Assembly: GCA_023375675.1 (NCBI GenBank)
Contig: JALQBC010000043.1
Location: forward strand, 242,531-306,530
Origin: Cytospora piceicola
Lineage: Eukaryota > Ascomycota > Sordariomycetes > Diaporthales > Cytosporaceae
Direction of reading: 5' to 3'
Length of the DNA: 64,000 nucleotides
The notes under the pieces were generated by a model. It saw nothing but the letters and a program-made list of their open reading frames with translations. It made no database searches and was not told the origin of the DNA. The first letter of the stretch is position 1; every line of letters begins with the position of its first letter. Shown piece after piece: positions 13,101-22,468 of this stretch. The position numbers and the translations under genes are program-made.

Positions 13101-16100
13101 CCGCCGCCGAACCCCGAACAGCCGATGACGAAACTGAGGCCCAGGTTGAAGAGCTCGTCAACGAAATTTCGGATCTCAAGAGGGATCTGGATCTGGCAAG
13201 CAGCCACCTGGAGTCAGCGAAGGCACAAGCCGAACAGTACAAAGAGCTCGCCCAGGCTGCGGAGGAAGAGCTCACACACGCCAACGCGACCCAAGAGCAA
13301 TACCGAGAACAGATCGAAGCCGACCTTGCAGCAAGGGATGCACGAATCAAGGAACTGCAGCAGCGCGTTGAGGACGTCTCAACCGAGTTGAGCAGTTCCA
13401 ACAACGAGCTGTCCTCGGTTCGTGACTCTCAGGCAGAGTTTACACGCAAGTTCGAGGAGGAGAAGCACATCTTGGAGGATGAGATTACTAGAATCAAGGA
13501 GGAATGCGAGCGACTCAGGGAGCGGGCGAAGTACCACCAGCAGGACCTCCGGGCCCAGGCTGACATTGCAAAGAGGGCTCAGCAAGATTACGAGACTGAA
13601 TTGGTCAAGCATGCCGACGCTGCCAAGGCATTGCAAGCTCTTCGTGCTCAACACAACCAGTTGAAGACCAACTCAGCGTCGCTGAAGGCTGAAGCCGAGT
13701 CTGCCAAGCATGCACTTGACGATAACAAGAGGTCATTCGTCGAACGAGAACAGCAGCTGCGACAAGAGATTGCGGGCCTCAAGGAGAGGAGGAGCGATAC
13801 CGACCAGCAAAACAAGCTGTTGCAGGAGCAGCTCGAAAGCTTTGCTTCGCAGCTTGCCGCCATCAAGGAGAACCGCGCTGCGTTCATCGAGGCCACCGAC
13901 GATGCAAACGCCTCTGCTCCTGGCTCGGACAGTGAGCGGCTGACTGAGCTCAACAGGTATCTGCACCGCGAAAAGGAGATTCTCGAGGTGCAATACAACC
14001 TCAAGGTCCGTGAGGCCGAGAGGCTGCAGCAGCAGCTCGATGCAAAACAGTCACAGCTTGAGGAGACTCAACTCAGACTAGAGCAGGAGCGTGTGGCAAG
14101 GACCGATAACAGCACAACTAAGACCCACGACGAATTGATGAACAAGCTGAACGAGCTCAACATGATCAGAGAGAGCAACAGCACCCTTCGAAGTGAGAAC
14201 AAGCGGCTGGAGCGGCAACTGGAGGGCAGGAACGGCAAGATTCAAGAGCTGGAGGCCACCATTGAGCCCCTGAAAGCACGCGTTTCGGAGCTTGAAAGCA
14301 ACAAAGAATTCTTGGAGCAGGAGATCAAGCAGCTCGGCGAGGACCGCGACCATTGGCAGAAGCGAGTGGAGAGCATCGTGACTAAGCACGGCCGGGTCGA
14401 TCCCGCTGAGTTGGAGCAGATGAAGGAGAGGGCCTCTGGTCTCGAGGCCGAACGCGATGCACTGAAGCAGGCGGAAGAGCCGCTGAAGTCCAAGATCACG
14501 GAACTAGAGACGACTTTGGAGACTGAAAAGAGCAGCTGGGCTGCGGCTCGGGGAAGGATCATCGAACAAGCGAAGGATCGGGACAGAAAGAAGAGTTCGC
14601 TCATCAGTGACTTGACTACGGAGAAGGAGCAGCTGCAAGCACAGCTCACGGAGGCGAGCCAGCGACTGGGTTCGCTCCAGTCTGAACTCGACTCTGCGCT
14701 CCAAGAAAAGTCTGCCCTGGAACAGAGCTTGAGTGATATGCAACAGCAACTCGAGTCGGCCAACAGCGCTCCACAGGAAACTCCTGCAGATGCGCCCCCC
14801 TCAAACGCCGTGTCTCCTGACCAGCTTTTCCAGTTACAGCAGCAGCTGGAGGATGCACAGCTCAATCTAGAGGCTGCCAACGAGGCCAAGGCAACTGCTG
14901 ATCAAGAGCTCGCAAGTCTGCGTGCAGAGCTCACCGCAGCTGTCCAAGACCGCGACGCAGCTCGTGCCAAGGCTGAGCCCCAGGTGCCGACTCAAGAGGT
15001 TCCTCAGGCAGATGCAGAGACTACGCAAAACGGTGTCGTTGCTGAGTCGCAACCGCCCGCGGAGCCAGTCTCTGATACTGAGCGTGCCGAGCTTCAACAG
15101 AAACTGGCTCAGGCTGAAAAGAGGGTGTCCGAGTTGGAGGCTGAGGTTGCCGACCTGAACACAAAGGTGTCGGATTACGAGTCCAACATGAAGGAGATCG
15201 TCGAGAAGCGGTCTCAGAAGATGAAGGAGATACTGAACAAGAAGTTGGCTGAAGATAAGACGAGGAACCAGGCGGATCTCGCAAAGGAGAAGGAGAGGCT
15301 GCAAGGCGAGTACGATCTAAGACTGCAGCAAGAGCGCACCATATGGGAAGCCGAGAACAAGATTACGGCTTCTACTCCTGCTGCTGCCAACACAGTTCCC
15401 TCCACGCCGGCCAAGAAACCCGACCAGCAAACTCTGCAGACACCAAGCTCGTCCTTGCCATCCCTGCTTGTCGCTGATTTCTTACAACTCAACGACGCCG
15501 ATACTCGCAAGGTGGTCACTGAGAATGCCACACTTAAGAACATCATCTCAAACAATTTGAGGAAGAAGGTGGAGACTGAGACCAAGAAGGCGAAGGACGA
15601 GACGGAGCAAACTCTGAAGACAGACTATGAGGCCAAGATCACAAGCGCCAGAGAGCAGGCCACAATGATGGAGTCGAAGAAGTCTGCACTTCGAATTAAT
15701 ATGACCGAAAACAAGTTCAGGACAGCATCGGCCAAGCTGAAGGTAGTCGAGACAGCGGCCAAGGATACCCCAGAGCGTCCTGTCGGCGAGGTGTGGGATG
15801 AGGCTAAGATCGCGAAACCTCCACCCCCGGCAGCCGCTACACAAGCTGCCCCATCACCAGCGCCAGCGGAGAAGCTGCCGCCTGCAGCTGGACCAGGTAC
15901 GTCAAGATTGCCACACATGACATCCTGCCAGACGAGCAATGCTAACAGTGTTCAAGGCACTACAACCGCACCATCCCCTTCTGAGGTCAAGCCCTCACCT
16001 ACACCTACAAACGGTGCCAATCCTCAGCCTGCAAAACCTGCCCCAGCAGCCGCGACTGCTGCCCCGGGTCCGCAGTCGCAGAATCCTTTTGCGGCTGGTG

Positions 16101-16609
16101 TTCAGCCGAAGCCCGCACCAGCGGTCAGCAATCCCTTCGCCGCGGTCCAGCAGCCTGCTCAGGCGTCGCCACTGCCGCAACAGCAGCAGCAGCAACCTCC
16201 TGCCCAGGCCGGCCAACAACCTGCCGTCCCACAACCTACCGTCCCACAGCCTGCCGCTCAGCAACCTGCCGCTCAGCAACATGCCGCTCAGCAACCTGCT
16301 GTCCAAGGCCAACAAAATCAGCACCAGCAGCAGCAACAACAACAGCAACAGCAACAGCGGACCGGAATCCCTGTAGCAAGTCGCGGCGGCGCGCCCCGTG
16401 GCGGCCGCGGCGGTACCTACCAACACCCGCGCGGCGGGCGCGGAGGGTACCAGCAGAACCGGCCCGCTCCCGGCGGGAACCTCAACCCGGGCGCGGACCA
16501 GTTCCAGCCGGGCAACAAGCGGCCCCGCGATGCCGAGGCGGGCGGACAGCTTCCCAAGAGGCAGAGAGGCGGCGGTGGTGGTGGTGGGCCGAGGGGCGGC
16601 GGTGCTTAG
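10170..16609 (+). CDS. Nuclear-basket nucleoporin, TPR/Mlp1 family
   Basis: Three exons (10170-10467, 10557-15896, 15957-16609) give 2096 residues, the usual size for fungal TPR/Mlp proteins. Most of the chain (about residues 30-1700) is heptad-type coiled coil rich in Glu, Lys, Gln and Leu, broken by a Pro/Gly linker near 11370-11470 and Pro-rich hinges near 13070-13130 and 14760-14820. The tail (from about 1800) is Pro/Gln/Ala-rich with poly-Gln, then an RGG/GGR-rich end from about residue 2020 with a basic KRPR stretch. Family knowledge: Mlp/TPR proteins form filaments of the nuclear-pore basket and act in mRNA export quality control and spindle-checkpoint anchoring. Intron 1 (10468-10556) has GTATGG and CAG ends. 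Intron 2 is listed separately. The start has a good context (aagATGG) and the N-terminus is helical. The general family is well supported; other giant coiled-coil proteins are less likely given the RGG tail. Confidence 0.88.
15897..15956 (+). other. Stop-free 60-nt intron in the TPR/Mlp gene
   Basis: It begins GTACGT and has a GCTAAC branch site at about 15941 and a CAAG acceptor. Its length is a multiple of three and it has no in-frame stop, so plain ORF calling reads through it. Its translation is unlike the flanking Pro/Ala-rich sequence. Confidence 0.8.
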
Positions 16610-18529
16610 GTAGGCCGACCGTGGTGACCGGGAGATCGGGCTTGGCCTGTGATTTGTGAGGTGAAGTGAAAGGTGGGGGGGGGGGGGTTGAGGTGGAGAT
16701 GAACTAGGATGGACGGGTAGATGGAAGGATGCCTTGACAGAATTTGCATTGCATGGCTCGACTTTAGAGGGGTGGGAGGAAGGGAGAGGGGTGTATGGTC
16801 ATGAGCTCTTTTTCGACGAATACAATGGCTTTTTTTTTCTTACTTTGTTTGTATGTATGTACTGTACATGTAATGATGGGCGAGGGGGGGGGTCCTGTGT
16901 CCCTGTCGAGCTTTTCCTTGTAGCTCGCTATGCATCGGTACCGGAGCACATCTAAAGAGGAATATGGAAAAATAAGACTCCCGGTGTTCGCTTTCTTTCT
17001 GATAACAAGCACCTCTGGCTCCGTATGCTGTCTTCATCCGGCGCGTGTGTGCGTGTCTGTGTGTGATTGCTATCTATGTCTATGTATAGGTGCTCACGAT
17101 ACGTACAGCTTAACACCAGTAGCATGAATGGCAATCAGTGTTTCTCTACCCCATGCTCTCTACCAATCTGGAATGACCCCGCGGGCGCCCTTCACTCGAG
17201 GGTGATCCCATCGTTGTGAGATGGGATGGAGGTCAAAAGCCTGCCCACGTATGATGTACCCTCCCGCCCTGGCTACCTATCACAGCCCTGCTCTCTATTT
17301 CCTTTCTCCATCCTTCCCCCCCCCCCCTCTCCTGTAGTGATGCAGGAGGCACAAGAGAGGGTTGACGATACCGTACCGATACAACATCTACTGCAAACCT
17401 TCTTGTCGGGCGTTCTGAATCCGGGAAGGGACGGGTGGGGGGGGGAGCAGAGAGGGCGCAGCGTCAGGACTACGTTGGCCTCAGCCAGCTGAGGCAGAAA
17501 AGGGTTGGCGACATGGGAAGAAGGCGGGTTCCTTCCCTGTTACTTAACCCCCGTTATACGATACGTCAACCCTCCATTGACTCTGAGCTGACAATCAATC
17601 ACGATTCGCACGGGTGAGAAAGAGAGGGAGGGAGGGAGGGAGGGAGGGCTCAAAACTACAGCCTACATAATTTAGATGTCACAGAGCCCGGGATTTATTT
17701 GCCTGCCGTATTTGTTTGTCATTTGGTTTGTCTCTTTTCGTTTGCAAGGTTAGTTTGATGGCAGCGGACTCGTTGGGAAGGGCATGAGTTGGTTGAGTCA
17801 AGAAGAGAATGTAGGAATTCGTATGGGAGGGGAGAGAGACTCCGTCCAGGAGGGATACGTAGTGTAATGCAGAGTGGATGTTGAAACGTTGGCACATCCC
17901 TGATATGGAGGATCGCGGTGGACTTTCAACTACATGAGGGTGTCGACTGGGAAGACATCGACAGAGGGCGGACCAGACTAGATAGAGGATGATATCGACC
18001 AGAAACGTGTTGCTTCGGCTTGTCGACTGGTGTGATGTGTGGGAGGGCTAGATCGGTGGCTCACGGGTAAGATACTGACCTTTAGTAAAGGAATTGGTGA
18101 CCACGACACCATGCCAAGCTACAGAGATAATCATCATGAAAAAAGGCAAACTTCACATACAAGCCAAAAGTGTCTTATATCACGGGTCACGGACGATTAC
18201 GCTGCACGGTAAGAGGTAATGGTATAACATCAATCGTATTGTGATAAGTATAACGAGATTGACGGCCAGCGATATGCGGCCAGTCGAAATCCATCCTAAA
18301 CGTCCAAGAACCGCAGGTACGAGACCTTGGTTACAAAACGACAAAACCGAAGACTAGAAAATAATGCATCTCGGCAGCCAGCGTGGAAATAGACAAAAGA
18401 ATATGCCGACTCCACGTTGACGCCCTCTTAGAACTTTTGACCGGAGGTAGGCGCCAACAATGGCCGCCACCCTCCAGTTCATGCGAGCAAGCAAATAACA
18501 TCAAAAACAATCGGTATCAATCGGTATCA
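16610..18529. other. Intergenic region between two convergent genes
   Basis: This contains the 3' ends of the TPR gene (+) and the cpc1 gene (-). A 13-G run is at about 16676-16688 and a GGGA tetranucleotide repeat at about 17624-17648. No supported coding frame. Confidence 0.6.
17620..17648. repeat. GGGA microsatellite
   Basis: About six uninterrupted gggа-type tetranucleotide units in non-coding DNA, following an agag run. Confidence 0.8.
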
Positions 18530-19261
18530 TTACGCACCACCTGCTAGGGCGAGCTGCTTCCAGTGATCACGCTCAGCCTCTAGCTTCCTGATCTTTTCCT
18601 CCAAGTCCTCAAAGCGCTGTGCTTTGCGCTCTCGAGACTTGCGTGCTGCCAGTGTGTTCCGTGCCCGCTTCATGGCAGTGGTGTCGTTGGGGTCCTCGAC
18701 GATGATGGGAGGCAAGGGCTTGTCGCGGCGACGAGCGCCAACGCCGGAGACAGAAGAGTGCCGCCCGGAAGGAGAACTGGGGTTGCTCGACTTGCGCCGC
18801 TGAGTAGGCTTCTCAACGGCGTCGAGCTCCTCCGATGTTGAGGCAGGAGACTGCTCAATAGTTGGGGCAGGAGGCTGGTTCTGTTGCGCATCGGGGAACA
18901 GGGAGAACCAGGTGTCACTGCCATCTAGCTTACTGCCATCAAAGCTGGGGGAGACATCCAAGCTGTCGTTGAAGTCGGGGGACTCGTTGTAGATAGAGGG
19001 CGACGTCAGGTTTGTGAATGCGGTCGAGTTCGGTGCCGACATGAAGGGCTCGTTCATGAGCAGGTCGTGGGGGGAGACGGTGCCCATGTTGGAGCTGTGA
19101 ACGGAGCTGCTCAGGTCGAAGGCCGGGTTGGCGGGCGACGAGAAGGCCGAGGCGGGTGCACCACCCTCAAAGGCGGTGAAATCCTCAAAATCAAAGCCTG
19201 GAGAATATTGTGAGCTTCCGGTCAGACGAAGCGATAGTGGAAAGTAATTACCTTGATCCAT
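18530..19261 (-). CDS. cpc1: bZIP activator CPC1 (Gcn4 homologue), AUG-initiated form
   Basis: Exons 19261-19252 and 19197-18530 (54-nt intron 19251-19198) encode 225 residues starting MDQ. After an aromatic/acidic N-terminal activation region (FDFEDFTAFEGG) come Ser/Pro-rich segments and a second acidic-aromatic stretch (DTWFSLFPDA). The C-terminal 48 residues form the bZIP: basic motif NTLAARKSR, then a short zipper with leucines seven apart and a tryptophan in the third heptad, ending QLALAGGA. Family knowledge: CPC1/CpcA/Gcn4 binds TGASTCA and activates amino-acid biosynthesis genes during starvation, under uORF-mediated translational control. This is the first ATG in the frame: 705 nt upstream are open but ATG-free (see the separate entry). 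Two TGAGTCA sites lie upstream. Family identity is very likely from the bZIP plus the leader architecture. Confidence 0.9.
   Translation of the reverse strand: MDQGNYFPLSLRLTGSSQYSPGFDFEDFTAFEGGAPASAFSSPANPAFDLSSSVHSSNMGTVSPHDLLMNEPFMSAPNSTAFTNLTSPSIYNESPDFNDSLDVSPSFDGSKLDGSDTWFSLFPDAQQNQPPAPTIEQSPASTSEELDAVEKPTQRRKSSNPSSPSGRHSSVSGVGARRRDKPLPPIIVEDPNDTTAMKRARNTLAARKSRERKAQRFEDLEEKIRKLEAERDHWKQLALAGGA
19198..19251 (-). other. Stop-free 54-nt intron in cpc1
   Basis: On the minus strand it begins GTAATT, has CTGAC in the middle and ends CCAG. It is a multiple of three without stops. Retention would insert 18 residues between MDQ and the acidic activation segment. Confidence 0.8.
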
Positions 19262-19565
19262 CTTGAGGTTGGCTGCCTGAGGATTACCGGTACTTTGGTT
19301 GAAGAGGGGGACAGGAGGTCGCTGTCGGTTCTTGTTCAAAGCAACAGTGGATGAGGGTGCAGATGAGGCGTAGAACTGGGAATTCTGCGCGGGAAACCGA
19401 TTGGGAAAAGCCGGAGACGAAGATGTATGCCCTGTTGCCTGAATAGCCTGTGCGACTCGCTGGTTGTGCAGATGCAGCTGCTGCTGTTGTTGCTGAGCAG
19501 AGATCTGATGATTGTGTAGTCTACGCGATGCACTTCCTATTGCGGAAGATTGAGAGGCAGATCGG

Positions 19566-19718
19566 CTAGGTAGATGTTGCTTCGTCGGAGTATCGAACAG
19601 AACAAAGTCCTGCTGGGGCGGCAGATCTGGATGCTGATTCTGTTGTTGTTGTTGTTGATGCTGATGCTGATGTTGCGCGGGTAGTGCCGGCAGGCTCGTT
19701 GAACTGGAGGGAAGCCAT
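19566..19718 (-). promoter_or_regulatory. cpc1 uORF2 (50 codons)
   Basis: ATG at 19718 to TAG at 19566, in a different frame from CPC1 and inside its in-frame extension. The start context (aacATGGC) is good. The peptide is Ala/Ser/Thr-rich. By position and size it corresponds to the inhibitory uORF2 of cpc-1-type leaders, which is analogous to GCN4 uORF4. Function is inferred from the family. Confidence 0.7.
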
Positions 19719-19929
19719 GTTGACTGGTTTGAATCCGTGGTGAAGACTGTAAAGTCTGGGCCGGGAATGGTGGCGGTTGGGAGACGTGAACTTGAGCCGA
19801 AGCTATACAAAGCGGTGGTAAAGTTCAGATCGACCTTTTCAGGAAGAACTGAGGGAGTGGAGAGGTTGAAGTTGCTTGAAGACTGTATTTTGACTGAGTT
19901 GCAAGTAGCGGCCACGAGGGGGGGGTGAT

Positions 19930-19938
19930 TTAGAACAT
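19930..19938 (-). promoter_or_regulatory. Candidate cpc1 uORF1 (Met-Phe-stop)
   Basis: ATG TTC TAA, the only other ATG between the TATA-like motif and uORF2. A minimal uORF followed by a longer one fits the reinitiation scheme of GCN4/cpc-1. The transcript start is unknown, and an ATG at 20114 opens a longer frame if transcription begins further upstream. Confidence 0.45.
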
Positions 19939-20053
19939 CTTGATGGTAGTATCTCAAAATGTTCTGTTATTGTAGTGTAGATTGTCTGGTTGAAGGAGGG
20001 AAAGGAAAAGAGAGGGCAAAAGGTTTTGGCGGCGAGGTTTTGGGCAGCCGCAA

Positions 20054-20060
20054 TTATAAA
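20054..20060 (-). promoter_or_regulatory. TATA-like element of cpc1
   Basis: Minus-strand TTTATAA, about 90 bases upstream of the opening of the extended frame and 116 bases upstream of candidate uORF1. TATA function is inferred from sequence and position only. Confidence 0.4.
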
Positions 20061-20175
20061 GCCTGAGGCAGAGGCGGTAACGGGCTACCAAAAAATGTGC
20101 GTGCGTACCCCACATGTAAGCCCTCCGATCCTTCCCTCCTCTCTTTCTTGGCAGCCTTTTGGTTTACTTCCCGTG

Positions 20176-20182
20176 TGAGTCA
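20176..20182. promoter_or_regulatory. CPC1/Gcn4 recognition element TGAGTCA
   Basis: Perfect TGASTCA site (in gTGAGTCAc) about 120 bases upstream of the TATA-like element of cpc1. Known cpc-1/cpcA promoters carry such sites for autoregulation, so the same is inferred here. Confidence 0.6.
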
Positions 20183-20932
20183 CACTTTTTGCCGCTAATT
20201 TGGAAGCGGCTTAGCATTGTTTGGAAACGGTTAGCTTAGCTAAGTAACTGCTCAACGGTCCTATGAAACGGAGTATCTGACTAGGTACCCAGGTACTTCT
20301 GCTCCGCCGTATCCATGCGCATGCCGATACCAAGGAAGGAGTTGCCTGGAGTCCTGGACAAAGTATAGATAACATAACACTTGCTAACTACTCTGCACCA
20401 ACGGTGTATGTAGGAAGTGTGTAGCAACCACTCACCGTCAACAGGGCTGTGTGATTGTCCCAATCCGTAGAGACTACAGACTAAAAACTACAGACAGGTG
20501 TTTCAAGCCACTTGTCCTCGCGGCACACTCGGCACAAGGCACAAGGAAGGCACACGGCAGATGCTGCCTGAGAGAGAGAGCGCATTGCGCGTTGGCGTTG
20601 GCGTTGGCGTTGTTAGGCATCCATCCGTTCTAAGAGGACAACTTGCGTACACAGTTGCGTATTACACAATCCTCCCGCCTGCTAATTACGAGATCACGAT
20701 AAGACGGAAGAATCCAAAAACAAAGACCTGGAGAGCCTGTCGGGTCCTCCTCCTCCAATGCTGGGATGGGCCGGGACATGGTACTCAATTCTCCACAATA
20801 CTCAATTCTAGCGTACACTAACCAGTTTCTTTCTTGGTTGTTTCCCCTTGAAACATCGCCATGAGGCAGAGGCAGGCTCTGGCATCTGTTTTCTGTCCCT
20901 CGTCCAGCAAATCGGGAGAATGAATTAGACTA

Positions 20933-20939
20933 TGAGTCA
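20933..20939. promoter_or_regulatory. Second TGAGTCA element upstream of cpc1
   Basis: A second perfect TGAGTCA, about 750 bases further upstream in the same intergenic region. It may be chance: a given 7-mer pair is expected several times in 64 kb. Confidence 0.35.
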
Positions 20940-21829
20940 CTCTTCCTTGTCTCGAGGCATGCGCAAACGTGTACCACGCAGTACAAATTCCCAGAGCGAC
21001 CCTGCGGTTTCTTTTGACCGAGATTGGGATTCCAGAAATCCCATTTGTTCCAGTTCGCATTTCTACGCCGAAGCCAGCCGTCCCGCTGTTGATCCACTGC
21101 AGCAGCCACTGGCGCCCGCCCTAGCTAACAGTACATCCACTTTTCCTCGTTGACCTTTTGGCCTCACTCAGGCAGGCAGGCAGTTCAGGCTTGGCCTCAG
21201 CATCACCCAGACAGAGGAAGGACTTTGCGGCGTACACATGTACATAGCCACAACAATACCTAGGTATCTACATACAAGTAACAAGGTTTGTGTGGGATCA
21301 CTTGCCGGTCTAATGCAAGTCCTGTACGTCGGTCCTTTTTTTCACCTCCGTCACCCTCGAAAGGGTATGTTTACTCGGGAAGAAAAGAAACAAGGACTCG
21401 CGCGACATCCTTCCCATGCGCAGATGCGCAAGGCCTACCCGGTCAGCTTGACTGCAGCTATCGCGCCCATTCCCCAGCCCCTTTCTCTCCAGTTACCAAC
21501 TTGTTCATTTGGTGGAGGGGGCACTTGACCGGATGGGCAAGTACACGCAGGAAGCCCACGTGAGGCCGAATCGAGGCACACATCTCTAGGGTTTACTGTT
21601 TAGTACCTGTGGTAGGACGTTGGGCACGAATACTGTCACTGCTATGTAAGCATGCGTAACCCGACAGCGTAACCCGACAAGCGTAGACCGAGAGCGTAGC
21701 CCGACACCTCCGAAGTTCGTCCGCATACAGGCCGGGCGTTAGTTAACTTTTAGCAAGATCTCTGGAATAACGCCTAGGAAATCTTCTGACGTCCCCAAGG
21801 AATACCACTAAAAACTGTAATATAATTCG

Positions 21830-21898
21830 ACACACATATATATATACGCACATACTTACATACACACACACACACGCACGCACGCACGCACACACATA
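21830..21898. repeat. AT/CA/CACG microsatellite
   Basis: An ATAT tract passes into (CA)n and then (CGCA)n before another CA run. Intergenic. Confidence 0.85.
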
Positions 21899-22468
21899 TT
21901 ATTACAGTGCTGGCTAGGGTAAGTCCGGCAAGAGGCCGATACAGGCGGCCGCACCCGATATCTATCAATCAATGTTAGTTGTGAAGATGGCCGGCTCGGG
22001 GAACTATAAATGTTGGAGTCCGTGCCCCTACTTTGGCCAATCAATGCACTCTGTGAGGCTCTTGGGGGCATATTTCGCAGGCTTGTGTCTGACAAAAGAT
22101 CCGTTACCGACGGCCACCCTCCTTGTAATCAAGTAGAAAACTCACATGATTTGTCCTATGATGCTCGCCTACCCCAAATACCACCCAGCGATTGTCACTT
22201 TTCCAGCTTTCATCTGCTCTGCCCGAGGGATGGAGAATGCCAGACAGACCAATAATACGCCCAAACGTCAAGTTGCACGAACATGTCGCGCCACGTTGCT
22301 CAAGTGAGCACCGCAGAGGTCTGCTCTTTTTACTGTTCCTGCCCCACTTCCTTTCTTGCACGGGCATTCATACAATGGTCATCATCACAGGTCGCTAGCT
22401 GAAGAGCTACTTGGGTGCTGTGACCGCACGTACAAAGAACTGTTTGAGAGAGAAAGGAGACCAACACG

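Larger units (their letters stand above)
19262..19966 (-). promoter_or_regulatory. cpc1 leader: 705-nt ATG-less in-frame N-terminal extension
   Basis: The CPC1 frame stays open upstream of the AUG from the TAA at 19969-19967 down to 19262 but holds no ATG. The 235 codons read like protein (His/Gln repeats, Ser/Pro/Asn-rich, a FVLFDTP segment, RPPVPLFNQSTG near the join). In-frame near-cognate codons upstream of uORF2 include TTG (19957), GTG (19915), CTG (19828) and ACG. Established knowledge: Neurospora cpc-1 and Pezizomycotina homologues have such extensions with conserved near-cognate starts. An extended CPC1 of roughly 400 or more residues is inferred. An ATG supplied by an unseen upstream exon is the alternative. 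Confidence 0.75.
19970..22468. other. Intergenic region, divergent promoters of cpc1 and HET gene
   Basis: Besides the cpc1 promoter elements it holds a GTTGGC hexamer run (20589-20611), a degenerate 13-base tandem repeat (about 21654-21708) and a CA/GCAC microsatellite (21830-21898). No frame here shows coding character. Confidence 0.55.

Noticed and set aside
10688..16609. TPR/Mlp gene starting at the ATG at 10688 as one exon
   Set aside because: An upstream exon (10170-10467) joins in phase through a GT-AG intron and restores the helical N-terminus.
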